A stretch of 64,000 nucleotides of DNA from an uncultured Allomuricauda sp. (GCF_947495325.1 NZ_CANLYK010000001.1:744001-808000); one strand, 5' to 3'; counted from the first letter of the stretch, positions 38,694 through 47,981 are shown. Numbers and translations: made by a program. The notes: generated from the letters alone by a model not told the origin.

Positions 38694-39533
38694 CTAGGTA
38701 AGTTTAAAATTGATGAAGTCTCCAAATTTTTTCTGTGCCAAAACGCAAATTGAGGTTTCGGAAAGTTGTAAGATTCTTGGGTATCCACCTGTGGTCTGAC
38801 CGTCTTTCATTAAAACAATCAACTTACCCGCTGGTGTAAGTTGAACAGTTCCCGGTAAAGTGGCAGAGGTCAACATAGAATAGGAATGGCCCTCAATTTT
38901 CTCATCCAATTGATACGCCATTCGGTTATTTTTTTTTGAAATTGTAAAAGCTTTGGAAAAAAGTGCCTCCAAATGATTGTCCGTTAAAATATTGAACTCT
39001 GGCCCTCTTTGGACTTCCAAAAAGTCAAAATCCAAATAGGTATCCATCTTTACTTCTGATATCTTGGGTTCAAATAAATTACAAGCTTCATACTGGATTT
39101 CCTCATTCTCCAAAACACATTTTTTTGAGGTCAATGGAACGTATTGTGAGTAACTACCCAATACTTTTTCGGTTTTCAGTCCGCCTTTTACCGCTAAATA
39201 ACTTCTAAAACCTTTTTCAAGTCTACCATAGGAAAGGATATCCCCCGAAGAAACTTTGTATACCTTATAATTTTCAACGGGCTCGTTGTTTAATGTTGGT
39301 GAAATCAATGCTCCTGCCAAACATATATATGTATTCTCCTCAAATAACAAAGTTGGCCCGGTCATTGTGATTTCGAGAACCGCTGCGGAAGGTTCATTTT
39401 CAAGCAATGCATTAATTCTTTCTACAGAAATAGAATCCATTACCCCGGAAATGGGAACTCCTTTATTTCTGAAACCGAATCGACCAGTATCTTGAATGGT
39501 AGTAAAAAAACCAGATTTTAATATTTTAAGCAT
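38694..39533 (-). CDS. pxpC: 5-oxoprolinase subunit PxpC (biotin-dependent carboxyltransferase-like)
   Basis: 279 residues with the KipA/PxpC pattern: G-F-F-T-T-I-Q-D-T-G-R-F-G-F-R near 8-22, G-V-P-I-S-G-V-M-D, and the C-terminal G-T-V-Q-L-T-P-A-G-K-L-I-V-L-M-K-D-G-Q-T-T-G-G-Y-P-R region. With PxpA and PxpB it hydrolyses 5-oxoproline (pyroglutamate) to glutamate using ATP. Its ATG overlaps the pxpB stop by 8 bp. Confidence 0.92.
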   Translation of the reverse strand: MLKILKSGFFTTIQDTGRFGFRNKGVPISGVMDSISVERINALLENEPSAAVLEITMTGPTLLFEENTYICLAGALISPTLNNEPVENYKVYKVSSGDILSYGRLEKGFRSYLAVKGGLKTEKVLGSYSQYVPLTSKKCVLENEEIQYEACNLFEPKISEVKMDTYLDFDFLEVQRGPEFNILTDNHLEALFSKAFTISKKNNRMAYQLDEKIEGHSYSMLTSATLPGTVQLTPAGKLIVLMKDGQTTGGYPRILQLSETSICVLAQKKFGDFINFKLT

Positions 39534-40257
39534 TCAAAACGATTTTTTCTGGCGTATATATTCCTACTTCCCCCTCAATCTTATGTAACTCGTACTCTGC
39601 GCGGGGTATTGCTTCAAACTTAATCTTGTCTCCAACACTCACAAAACAGGGCTCTTCTGATTTTACATTGAATACTGGTATTGGACAATTTCCAATTATG
39701 TTCCAACCACCAGGGGACTCTTGCGGATAAATACCTGTTTGTTTTCCTGCCAATCCAACTGCACCTTTTTCAACCTTTAGCCTAGGTTCACTTTTACGCA
39801 GGGTTTCCAAACTTTTTGGTAATCCCCCCAAATACATGAAACCTGGTAAAAAACCTATTCCATAGACTATATATTCATGGGAAGAATGCATCTTTATAAT
39901 CTCCTCGATTGACATCTTTAATTCTTTCGACAATTCTTCCAAGTCTATGCCGAATTCCAAATCATAGCAAACAGGTAACTTCCATAGGTAGTTTTGTCGC
40001 TTTGAAGTACTGTCTGAATCCTTATGCATTTTCAACAGTTGTTTTTCAATTGTTGAAAAATCTATTTTAGTTTTAAGATTGATAAGGGTTAATGAATTAT
40101 AGGCTGGTATAAATTCCCAATCATTTTCAATTTCTAACTGTAGAAGTGCCTGGAATCTTAGTATGTCATCCAAAATTACTTCTTCAACCTTATTGGGCCA
40201 TTCTATTAAAACAGCGTTTTCACCAAAAGGTTTTATGGTAATGGGGTACTTATTCAC
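39526..40257 (-). CDS. pxpB: 5-oxoprolinase subunit PxpB (KipI-like)
   Basis: 243 residues. The carboxyltransferase-domain core shows Y-G-I-G-F-L-P-G-F-M-Y-L-G-G-L, then G-A-V-G-L-A-G-K-Q-T-G-I-Y-P and S-P-G-G-W-N-I-I-G. The start codon is GTG, overlapping the pxpA stop as GTGA, so translation should be coupled. B. subtilis KipI is also a sporulation-kinase inhibitor, but here the full pxpABC set points to 5-oxoproline hydrolysis. Confidence 0.92.
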   Translation of the reverse strand: MNKYPITIKPFGENAVLIEWPNKVEEVILDDILRFQALLQLEIENDWEFIPAYNSLTLINLKTKIDFSTIEKQLLKMHKDSDSTSKRQNYLWKLPVCYDLEFGIDLEELSKELKMSIEEIIKMHSSHEYIVYGIGFLPGFMYLGGLPKSLETLRKSEPRLKVEKGAVGLAGKQTGIYPQESPGGWNIIGNCPIPVFNVKSEEPCFVSVGDKIKFEAIPRAEYELHKIEGEVGIYTPEKIVLNA

Positions 40258-40997
40258 TTGTTTGGTTGTGCTTGGTGATTTGGCAATTCTTGTGAAAGAT
40301 ACATCAATATTTTCAAAGCTGAAGGTGTATCTCCATGGATACAGAAGGTATCTGCAAGAATTTTTGGGCTTTGACCTGAAACCGTATTTACCGTATTTGT
40401 TTTTATTATTTGCACTATATGCATCAAAACTTCCTCAGGATCTTGTATCAAAGCATTCTCTCTTGTTCGTGACACCAAACTCAAATCAAGGTTATAATTT
40501 CTATCCCCAAAGGCTTCAAACTTTATTTTAAAATTTTGCGTATCGGCTTCCTTTGCAATTTCCGAAGCATAGGGAGCGTAGAGAAAGACCTGCTCTTTAT
40601 ACTTTTCTATGGCTTTTAAAAAAATGATTGCCAATTGTCTGTCCTTTGCTATATCATTGTAAAGTGCGCCATGAGGTTTGATGTGGTGCAAATGGACATC
40701 TTCTTCTTTTACAATTTTAACAAAGGTCGCCAGTTGTTCCTGAATGCTCTTTTGAAGTTTTTCTGGGGAAATCCCCATCGCCTTTCGACCAAAATTTTCC
40801 CTATCTGGATAGCTCGGGTGTGCGCCTATTTTGACCTTATGTACTTTGGATAATTTTAGTATCTCTCTAATGGAATTTTCATCACCTGCATGACCCCCAC
40901 ATGCAATATTGCACGAAGTAATATATGGGAACAACTTTGTTTCGTTGCCAACTCCTTCACCTACATCAGAATTAATATCAATGTACCAGCTTTTCAT
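40254..40997 (-). CDS. pxpA: 5-oxoprolinase subunit PxpA (LamB/YcsF family)
   Basis: 247 residues. Family motifs: D-I-N-S-D-V-G-E-G near 6-14, S-C-N-I-A-C-G-G-H-A-G-D near 28-39, G-A-H-P-S-Y-P-D near 57-64, H-I-K-P-H-G-A-L-Y-N near 104-113, and I-C-type H-G-D-T near the C terminus. It abuts the Nramp-like gene stop with no gap. Confidence 0.93.
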   Translation of the reverse strand: MKSWYIDINSDVGEGVGNETKLFPYITSCNIACGGHAGDENSIREILKLSKVHKVKIGAHPSYPDRENFGRKAMGISPEKLQKSIQEQLATFVKIVKEEDVHLHHIKPHGALYNDIAKDRQLAIIFLKAIEKYKEQVFLYAPYASEIAKEADTQNFKIKFEAFGDRNYNLDLSLVSRTRENALIQDPEEVLMHIVQIIKTNTVNTVSGQSPKILADTFCIHGDTPSALKILMYLSQELPNHQAQPNK

Positions 40998-42197
40998 TTA
41001 AAACAACCCAATCACTTTAAAGATACTTTTTGCGCCCAAAATTAAGGATAGTATAATGATAAAGAAACCAAAGATGTTTTGAATCAGCGTATTTCGGAAC
41101 TTCCCCATAACACTGGTCTTATTTACCATCCATATTAAAAGTATTGCGATTACCGGTAGTAATATGCCATTAGAAATCTGAGCGAATTTGATAACTTCAA
41201 TAGGCTTAATATTAAATGACATGAACAAAACTCCCAAAAAAAGTATGGTACCCCAAACAACTCTATAGCGTCTATCCTTCATATCCGCATTCCACCCAAA
41301 ACAGCTATTTGCAACATAAGCTGCTGCCAAGGGCGCAGTTATTGAAGAGGTAATTCCAGCTGCGAACAACCCAATGCCCATAAAATAAACTGCGGCGTTC
41401 CCAAATAGGGGTTGAAGTCCCATTGCCAAATCCATTGCCCCAGTCACATCTTGAGTTGGAATTGCGGTCGCTGCAATAACAATGGCCATAGAAACCAACC
41501 CTCCCAATCCAATTGAAATCATAGTATCCCAACGTATTGCCTTTAGGTCGCTTCTTGACTTCCATTTCTCATTGACCAAAGAAGCATGTAGAAATAAATT
41601 ATATGGAACCACAGTTGTTCCAACCAGGGCGATAACCGTAAGCAAACTATCTTTTGGGAGTAAAGGAACAAAAAGACCTTTTGCAACTTCTATTAGGTTA
41701 GGCTTTGTCAAAACTGCTGTTACAATAAAGGAGATACTCATTAAGGCAATCAACCCCACAAACGCTCTTTCCAGTATTTTATAATTACCAATCCAAAGTA
41801 GTATAAAAGCAAAGAATCCCACAATAAGCGGATAATACTGTTTATATGTATTTCCAAACAATGCTTCCATACCTAAGGTAGCACCTCCAATGTTTCCTGC
41901 TTCATAGGCGGCGTTTCCAACCAGTATAGCTCCTAAGATAATCGTGATTACGGCAATTCTAATCCATTTTGAAGTGATTTCGGATTTAATGACATCGGCC
42001 AATCCTTTTTGGGTAATGATTCCTAAACGCGCTGCCATTTCCTGTAAAACAATAGTGGCAAAAATGGAAAGCAGTAAAGCCCAAAGTAATGTATAACCAA
42101 AGGTGACCCCAGCTATAGTGCAGGCTGCAATTGTACCAGGGCCTATAAAAGCCGCAGCTATCAATACTCCTGGTCCCATTTTTTTGAACATAGGCAT
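40998..42197 (-). CDS. Nramp-fold transporter lacking the canonical metal site
   Basis: 399 residues with about 11 membrane helices and clear SLC11/Nramp similarity (G-P-G-V-L-I-A-A-A-F-I start, L-F-L-H-A-S-L-V after helix 6). The helix 1 motif D-P-G-N that binds Mn/Fe reads G-P-G-T here (19-22), and the helix 6 M-P-H motif reads V-P-Y (197-199). All side-chain metal ligands are therefore lost. It heads an operon with pxpA, pxpB and pxpC, as the Nramp-like ycsG does in the B. subtilis kip/ycs locus. Uptake of 5-oxoproline or a related solute is a reasonable inference; metal transport by the standard mechanism is unlikely. Confidence 0.85.
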   Translation of the reverse strand: MPMFKKMGPGVLIAAAFIGPGTIAACTIAGVTFGYTLLWALLLSIFATIVLQEMAARLGIITQKGLADVIKSEITSKWIRIAVITIILGAILVGNAAYEAGNIGGATLGMEALFGNTYKQYYPLIVGFFAFILLWIGNYKILERAFVGLIALMSISFIVTAVLTKPNLIEVAKGLFVPLLPKDSLLTVIALVGTTVVPYNLFLHASLVNEKWKSRSDLKAIRWDTMISIGLGGLVSMAIVIAATAIPTQDVTGAMDLAMGLQPLFGNAAVYFMGIGLFAAGITSSITAPLAAAYVANSCFGWNADMKDRRYRVVWGTILFLGVLFMSFNIKPIEVIKFAQISNGILLPVIAILLIWMVNKTSVMGKFRNTLIQNIFGFFIIILSLILGAKSIFKVIGLF

Positions 42198-42232
42198 CTA
42201 TTTTATGGTTAGTCAAGGTAAGTGTTTTGCCA

Positions 42233-42270
42233 CAAAAAATGCATTTCATCTAAAAAAATGCATTTCGTCT
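42233..42270. repeat. Two tandem 19-bp repeats upstream of the Nramp-like gene
   Basis: CAAAAAATGCATTTCATCT followed directly by AAAAAAATGCATTTCGTCT, differing at two positions. Each contains the palindrome AAATGCATTT. A degenerate third copy follows. They lie 36-73 bp before the Nramp-like ATG and could be operators for either divergent gene. Confidence 0.55.
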
Positions 42271-42317
42271 AAAAATAGCATGTTTTACATCGACATTTTA
42301 TACGATTCTAAAAATGT

Positions 42318-42325
42318 CAAAGTTA
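42318..42325 (-). promoter_or_regulatory. Predicted -7 box (TAACTTTG) of the Nramp-pxp operon
   Basis: TAACTTTG on the minus strand fits TAnnTTTG, 121 bp before the Nramp-like ATG; the tandem repeats fall between it and the gene. No clear -33 TTG at the normal distance. Confidence 0.35.
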
Positions 42326-42370
42326 TAATAGTCCCAAATCGTATAATTGACCTAAACTTGACCAATACTT

Positions 42371-42814
42371 ATGACGTGCAAGGATTGTGACAAAGCAATC
42401 GGGTATAAACAACACAAAGAATCCATGGATTCTTTAGGTGTTGAACTCTGTGAGAGACATACTCGACTTATCAAAAAAATTATTCTCGACAACGGCACCC
42501 CTGTTGAGGCCATTCAACTGTTTTATGCATTGAAAGAAGCCGGCGCCCATCCAATGTTAGAATGGTGGGATGGAAAAAAATCTGTGGATGTAGCTATTTC
42601 AAGAGTAAAACTCAATATTGAAATTGACAAGGATTATAACATGATAACCCATGAACAAGCCATCAGTGATTTAGAGGAAGCTATGCATTCCTTTAAAAAT
42701 GGCTTTACCACCGTTAGAATTCCTCATTTGGCAGTTAAGTATTACTTAGATGATACTGTGCAAAATATCTTGGGAATAATTACCGGTCTAAAATCCAATA
42801 TTAAAGCGATTTAA
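42371..42814 (+). CDS. Small protein with zinc-finger-like N terminus and PD-(D/E)XK-like domain
   Basis: 147 residues; no named family. C3, C6, C27 and H30 (C-K-D-C and C-E-R-H) look like a small zinc site. After it, S-V-D-V-A-I-S-R-V-K-L-N-I-E-I-D-K-D (71-88) followed by H-E-Q-A-I-S-D-L-E-E-A-M and a closing strand G-F-T-T-V-R-I-P copy the layout of Vsr/DUF559-type endonucleases, where D73, E84 and D86 would be acidic site residues. The usual lysine is not obvious, so activity is uncertain. It is divergent from the Nramp operon, and its stop overlaps that of the convergent cupin gene by 4 bp. Confidence 0.7.
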   Translation: MTCKDCDKAIGYKQHKESMDSLGVELCERHTRLIKKIILDNGTPVEAIQLFYALKEAGAHPMLEWWDGKKSVDVAISRVKLNIEIDKDYNMITHEQAISDLEEAMHSFKNGFTTVRIPHLAVKYYLDDTVQNILGIITGLKSNIKAI

Positions 42815-43227
42815 TCGGAAAACAATAACTGTTTTCCAATGCTGTTTTTTTTGTATTCCAAAATATTGATAAGAATAGATTCCTCACCAATGTTTTCCAA
42901 ATCATAGATGTGGTTTTTTCCCTCGAACTCAAAATATTCGGTATCGCCAGGGTTTATTTTTACCATAGATATCTTGCCATTACCAGAACGAGTGAGGGTC
43001 AAGCCGCCAGTAGTACATACACAACTGAAATTTGTGAAATGTTTTCTGAATGGAATACGTTCGCCTGGAATTAGCTTAATGTCCCAAAGTTTGACGTTGT
43101 CGTTCTCAAACACCAATCGCCCACCTAAAGATGGTGAAATCTCTTGGTGAAACAATTCATCTATCATTTTTTGCTCCCACGGATCAAAATTTCCAACTGG
43201 GTTTAACTCTACACATTGCATGGGCAT
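42811..43227 (-). CDS. Cupin-like protein
   Basis: 138 residues forming one beta-barrel cupin domain: L-W-D-I-K-L-I-P-G-E-R-I-P-F-R-K-H near 47-63 in place of the usual G-x5-H-x-H motif, and a second motif region K-I-N-P-G-D-T-E-Y-F-E-F near 90-101. Most metal-binding histidines are missing; only H63 and a late H-I-Y-D remain, so metal binding is doubtful. Possible ligand-binding or sugar-isomerase-like role; function unknown. Confidence 0.65.
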   Translation of the reverse strand: MPMQCVELNPVGNFDPWEQKMIDELFHQEISPSLGGRLVFENDNVKLWDIKLIPGERIPFRKHFTNFSCVCTTGGLTLTRSGNGKISMVKINPGDTEYFEFEGKNHIYDLENIGEESILINILEYKKNSIGKQLLFSD

Positions 43228-43386
43228 TTTTTTAAAACGGCCGCAAAAGTACTCTAAAACAGCTCTTTAAGTTCAATTTGATGTAGGAATTAACTTATTT
43301 TTAAACATTTTGATAGTAATTTTCTCTTTTACTTAAGAAATTGAAGATGAAATACTTAAAAAATAATTTAAAATTAAATGATCGTG

Positions 43387-44922
43387 TTATCCCAACCATC
43401 CTTCTCTATCCAAACTTCTATATTGAATGGCCTCGGCAATATGGTCCCCAGAAATATTATCAGCCCTTTCTAAATCGGCAATCGTTCTTGAAACTTTCAA
43501 AATCCGGTCATAGGCCCTAGCCGAAAGATTAAGCCGTTCCATCGCATTTTTTAATAATTCTTTTGATGCAACATTCAACATACAAAACTCCCTAATCTGT
43601 TTTGTGTTCATTTGTGCATTGTAATGTAGGTTTTCAATTTGTGCGAATCGCTTTGTTTGAATATCTCGTGCCCTGGTCACCCGTTTTCGTATTGTCACAC
43701 TGTTCTCAGCCTTGTTATCATCAGATAATTTTTCAAAAGGCACTGGTGTTACTTCAATATGTATATCAATCCTATCCAACAAGGGGCCAGATATCTTTCC
43801 TAAATAACGCTGCATTTCAATTGAAGATGTGCTCACCAGGGCATCTTTGTCATTAAAATAACCGCTAGGGCTTGGATTCATACTCGCGACCAACATAAAG
43901 CTGCTTGGATACGTAACTGTAAATTTAGCTCGAGCAATGGTCACTTCCCTATCTTCCATGGGCTGACGCATGACCTCAAGAACCCTGCGTTCAAATTCTG
44001 GCAGTTCGTCTAAAAAAAGAACCCCATTGTGCGACAAGGAAATTTCGCCAGGTTGCGGATAACTGCCCCCGCCAACAAGAGCAGCACTGCTTATTGTATG
44101 ATGCGGATTGCGAAAAGGTCTTTGACTCATTAACCCCATATTCTTCACCTTGCCGACCACACTATGTATTTTGGTCGTTTCCAATGCTTCATTCAAAGTC
44201 ATTGGGGGTAAAATTGAGGGCAGTCGTTTTGCAAGCATCGTCTTACCTGCACCTGGAGGTCCTATCAGAATAATATTATGCCCGCCTGCAGCTGCAATTT
44301 CCATACAGCGTTTTATACTTTCTTGCCCTTTTACATCAGAAAAATCAAATTCAGGAAAATCCAAACTCTTATAAAACTCCGCACGAGTATCCACATGGGT
44401 CCTTTCCAGTGGCTTTCCTAAGTCAAAAAAAGCTATCACCTCTTCAATGTTCTCTACGCCATAAACTTCTAAATCCCCAACTATTGCCGCTTCTTTCGCA
44501 TTTTGATTTGGAAGAATGAACCCTTTAAAACCTTCCTCTTGGGCTTTTATGGCAATGGGCAGAGCTCCCTTTATTGGCTGAAGACTTCCATCCAAGGAAA
44601 GTTCTCCCATAATCAGGTATTTTTCTATGTTCTCTGATTTAATTTGATTGGAAGCGGCCAATATTCCCAACGCTAAGGTAAGATCATAAGCAGAACCTTC
44701 CTTTCGCAAATCGGCAGGAGCCATATTGATGGTGATTTTCTTTCCGGGAATTCGATATCCATTATTTTGAAGTGCCGCGGCAATACGGTAATTACTTTCT
44801 TTTATGGCATTATCGGGAAGGCCGACCAAATGATACCCTATTCCTTTGTCTACATTTACCTCTACAACAATTGTGGTGGCCTCTACCCCAAAGACGGAGC
44901 TACCAAATACTTTTATGAGCAT
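43387..44922 (-). CDS. YifB/ComM family Mg chelatase-like AAA+ ATPase
   Basis: 511 residues. An N-terminal Lon-protease-like fold (about 1-170) is followed by a Mg-chelatase AAA+ domain with Walker A G-P-P-G-A-G-K-T near 218-225, sensor-type L-F-L-D-E-L-P-E-F near 305 and the S-M-N-P-S-P-S-G-Y motif, then the C-terminal ChlI-like domain. ComM, the best studied member, is a helicase for branch migration in natural transformation. Start at the ATG at 44922. Confidence 0.92.
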   Translation of the reverse strand: MLIKVFGSSVFGVEATTIVVEVNVDKGIGYHLVGLPDNAIKESNYRIAAALQNNGYRIPGKKITINMAPADLRKEGSAYDLTLALGILAASNQIKSENIEKYLIMGELSLDGSLQPIKGALPIAIKAQEEGFKGFILPNQNAKEAAIVGDLEVYGVENIEEVIAFFDLGKPLERTHVDTRAEFYKSLDFPEFDFSDVKGQESIKRCMEIAAAGGHNIILIGPPGAGKTMLAKRLPSILPPMTLNEALETTKIHSVVGKVKNMGLMSQRPFRNPHHTISSAALVGGGSYPQPGEISLSHNGVLFLDELPEFERRVLEVMRQPMEDREVTIARAKFTVTYPSSFMLVASMNPSPSGYFNDKDALVSTSSIEMQRYLGKISGPLLDRIDIHIEVTPVPFEKLSDDNKAENSVTIRKRVTRARDIQTKRFAQIENLHYNAQMNTKQIREFCMLNVASKELLKNAMERLNLSARAYDRILKVSRTIADLERADNISGDHIAEAIQYRSLDREGWLG

Positions 44923-44972
44923 AAGTCATTAAAAGAAAGTCTTGTTAAACATCCTTATCAAGATATTTAATC

Positions 44973-46751
44973 TCATCTAACAACAAAACTCTTTTTGACG
45001 GATACTGGTTTTCCAATTGACGTAAACCCTTCTAGAACCAATTCATAATTTCCTACAACATCAGAAGCATAAAAAACAAGCTCTTTATCTTCATCTGATA
45101 AATCTAGATTTGGCTCCCAAAGTAATTGATGTCTAAAATCTGGTATGCGCTTTTGCAATTTATTCCCTGAATAGTCTTGAGTATGATATTCTTTTTGGGG
45201 TTGTGGCTTAAACAAGTCTACATCTATGATATATGGGGCATAAAAATCATTATAAAAATCGCCTCCTATTGTTTCAAAAGAAATCACACCTTGGAATAGC
45301 TGTGTCCCTAAAAAGTACTTACCCCGCGAAAAGCTTATGGTCTTAATCTTTTTTGCACTATAATCCATAAAATCCTCGTGCCTTTTCATAAAAAGACCAT
45401 CTACAAAAACCATGGGCTGGAGGTTGGTATCTGTAAGCCCCTCTTCAGGTCTAATTTCGAAAACCCGGCCTTTGTTATTCAATTTTCTAATGGATACCTG
45501 ATTTACAACTTCAATAATCGTCTCTTGTAGGTTACTAAACCGAGTGAAATCATCTAAGTTATATACCGTAGTATACTTCCTGTAAAAAGGTTCTTTATGA
45601 CTTGCCTGCTTAATAGAATCTGTTTTAATTTCTCGATATACATTTTCTATTTGATTCTGAACACTTCTTTCCAGTATGAAATTCTCTATTTCTTTTGAAA
45701 TGACAAAATTACCGAAACTTAGTCCATCATAATCCATCTGATGGTCATCAATAGTAATCTCATAATTCTCCCAATTATCGGACAGTACTTGGATGGCTGC
45801 CCTCATATTTGCATATTCCTCGCTAATGTTAAACCAAAACTTACCCTCATCAGTTGAGGTGGCAATCTTAAATAGAAAATCATTGCCAGGTAAGGAAATT
45901 GATATCTTTTGATTCTTGACCGGCCTTCCTGAACTTTTCTCTTTTATAACTCCTGAAATGATTTCTCCTCTAAGTTCGGGCAAATTGATGTTTGAATCTT
46001 CCAATGCGATTTTTGTAGTACTTCCATTCTGAAAATCAGCATAGAAATCTTTAGAGGTTCTTTGCATCGGCATGCAAATTGAATCAATCTTCCGCACTGA
46101 AATTCCATAAGTACCCTTGGAAACAATTTCATTTAAAGTAGAAATATTGATATTTATTCTTTCACGCTTTTTGAAATCCTTTTTATTCAACTCAACTTTT
46201 ACCAAATCTCCCTCAAACATGGATGTAACTCCATTTTTATGTTTGGCATTCACAATCTCATGAGTGGTTGATTGTGAAGAGTCTATTGACTGTTTTAAGT
46301 GTGATTTCGGTGTAGTTTGATAAGGGTTGATGATATGGATATCGGATTGAAAAAAATGCTTTATCCCAAAATTCTTCATCCATTCCGTATATCCCACAAT
46401 TTTATAACTTCCTGTAGAAACTGATGTTGGTATAAAAAAATCTCCATAGCCGGTACCAAAAGTCAAACGTATCTTTTGTTTTGCAATTACGGTTCCATCC
46501 CTTCCAATAAGAGCCACATAGGCTATCTTACTTAAACCACTGATCTTTTTTGTATCGTTATTAAAATTATACAACTTGTATTTTAAATATTCGCCCGCAA
46601 ACAATAAGCCTGTGTTATACTGAACATACACACTTTCTTGGGGAATAACTTCCAACGCTTCAGAAAAATTGGGCTTATCTGTACCGCTTTGGGCAACTAC
46701 CGTTGTTGCTATCAAGAAAACTATTTTAGCTATGTTTTTAAATTTTCCCAT
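44973..46751 (-). CDS. Outer-membrane-associated protein with MG2-like and TonB-plug-like regions
   Basis: 592 residues from the ATG at 46751, which begins a signal peptide (about 1-20, ending V-V-A-Q); a longer frame overlaps the DUF4249 gene and was rejected. Residues 35-130 resemble the macroglobulin MG2 domain seen in many Bacteroidota surface proteins (V-Y-V-Q-Y-N-T-G-L-L-F-A-G-E-Y-L-K-Y-K-L-Y). The middle has a carboxypeptidase-like beta domain (G-E-I-I-S-G-V-I-K-E-K-S-S-G-R-P-V). The C-terminal third looks like a TonB plug (M-V-F-V-D-G-L-F-M followed by G-V-I-S-F-E-T). It starts 10 bp after the DUF4249 gene. Function unknown; probably works with the receptor upstream. Confidence 0.7.
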   Translation of the reverse strand: MGKFKNIAKIVFLIATTVVAQSGTDKPNFSEALEVIPQESVYVQYNTGLLFAGEYLKYKLYNFNNDTKKISGLSKIAYVALIGRDGTVIAKQKIRLTFGTGYGDFFIPTSVSTGSYKIVGYTEWMKNFGIKHFFQSDIHIINPYQTTPKSHLKQSIDSSQSTTHEIVNAKHKNGVTSMFEGDLVKVELNKKDFKKRERININISTLNEIVSKGTYGISVRKIDSICMPMQRTSKDFYADFQNGSTTKIALEDSNINLPELRGEIISGVIKEKSSGRPVKNQKISISLPGNDFLFKIATSTDEGKFWFNISEEYANMRAAIQVLSDNWENYEITIDDHQMDYDGLSFGNFVISKEIENFILERSVQNQIENVYREIKTDSIKQASHKEPFYRKYTTVYNLDDFTRFSNLQETIIEVVNQVSIRKLNNKGRVFEIRPEEGLTDTNLQPMVFVDGLFMKRHEDFMDYSAKKIKTISFSRGKYFLGTQLFQGVISFETIGGDFYNDFYAPYIIDVDLFKPQPQKEYHTQDYSGNKLQKRIPDFRHQLLWEPNLDLSDEDKELVFYASDVVGNYELVLEGFTSIGKPVSVKKSFVVR

Positions 46752-46761
46752 TTTTTCTCTG

Positions 46762-47979
46762 TTATTCGACCCAAAAACTTGGTATTTCTGTTTTTCCCAA
46801 TAAGGTGCAATCACCGCAGACTCTATTAACAATAAAAAAAGGACCTTCTTGTGGTCCAGGTGTCGAATTATCTGCCCAATACCGAGCTGATTTATCTTCA
46901 AATATTGGACGAAGCAGACACCCTCCCAATGCATCTACCAGGGGGGGCGAGTTATTATTACAGGGATCAACATATGGAGGTAATGGCTCATTTGGATAAA
47001 AGTCGGTATAATCAAAAAAGATACGTTTCTCTGAAATGGATGAGACATCAAAAAAACCCAACACCTTCTCGTTTTCATCTTGATCAGATGTAATATTGCC
47101 TTTTAGAAATCCAGGTTGCGTTTCTGAAAAAAGACTTTCACTCTGGGAAAATTGATTCAGATTATCATAAAAAGTATAGGCTTCATTGGATTGTATATAT
47201 TGCCGAACAAGAATTGAATATCGATGGGATATGATATAATTGTCCCTATTGATAAAGCGAACCACAAATTCCGACACCCGATCTTCTGCTAAATCGCCTG
47301 TGTTGGTCAATATAATTTTATTGGAAAAATCCGTGTTGTAACATATTTGTTCATCCCGTACATTTCTTATTTTAACAAGCCCACAACCTCCGGCTGGGTC
47401 TCCTTCCAAATCTATCGCCGACCATTTGGGAGCAATTATTTTATAGGTTTCTTCGTAATCATAGCGGTAGTTTACAGAATTTCCGGTAGGATCAAAGCTG
47501 TCCGCCAAAATTGCAATACCGTCAATACCATCGTCATTTGTAATTCTTCTGGCCGTAATGTTATCCAGTTGGGTTGCCTGTGTTAATTGCATTTCACTTG
47601 AACCATACGATTTTCCATCTTGTGTACTAATGGAAAGTTTATAGTTTCTGTCCGGTAATGCTGCAAATGTATCAACCGAAACATAGATACCCGGTTCGGA
47701 TTCAAGAAAAGTAAAGGTACTACCCATATCATCGGTCACTTCAACACTTGCATTTCTAACTGCTGTAGTGTTATCAACCTCAAACTCAAAAGTCCGGGTC
47801 AAATAAACCTTTTGTTGTTTTGTTTCATTGGTGATTGTGGCTTCAATTACCAAAACACTTTCAAAGCCTACAAATTCCGTATCGAAAGGTTCAATACAGC
47901 TATTCATCAAAAAAATAAGCAGTGCAGAAAAAAAAAGATTTTTTTCAAATAGTATGCTTCCAACTTTTATCTCTAGCAT
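46762..47979 (-). CDS. DUF4249 family lipoprotein
   Basis: 405 residues from the ATG at 47979; a TTG two codons upstream would overlap the receptor stop. The lipoprotein signal ends M-N-S-C, followed by I-E-P-F-D-T-E-F, the typical DUF4249 opening. The rest is beta-rich, as in the family. DUF4249 lipoproteins are the usual partners of TonB-dependent receptors in Flavobacteriia and probably act as the surface lid or ligand-binding part. It follows the receptor gene with a 2-bp gap. Confidence 0.88.
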   Translation of the reverse strand: MLEIKVGSILFEKNLFFSALLIFLMNSCIEPFDTEFVGFESVLVIEATITNETKQQKVYLTRTFEFEVDNTTAVRNASVEVTDDMGSTFTFLESEPGIYVSVDTFAALPDRNYKLSISTQDGKSYGSSEMQLTQATQLDNITARRITNDDGIDGIAILADSFDPTGNSVNYRYDYEETYKIIAPKWSAIDLEGDPAGGCGLVKIRNVRDEQICYNTDFSNKIILTNTGDLAEDRVSEFVVRFINRDNYIISHRYSILVRQYIQSNEAYTFYDNLNQFSQSESLFSETQPGFLKGNITSDQDENEKVLGFFDVSSISEKRIFFDYTDFYPNEPLPPYVDPCNNNSPPLVDALGGCLLRPIFEDKSARYWADNSTPGPQEGPFFIVNRVCGDCTLLGKTEIPSFWVE

Positions 47980-47981
47980 GT

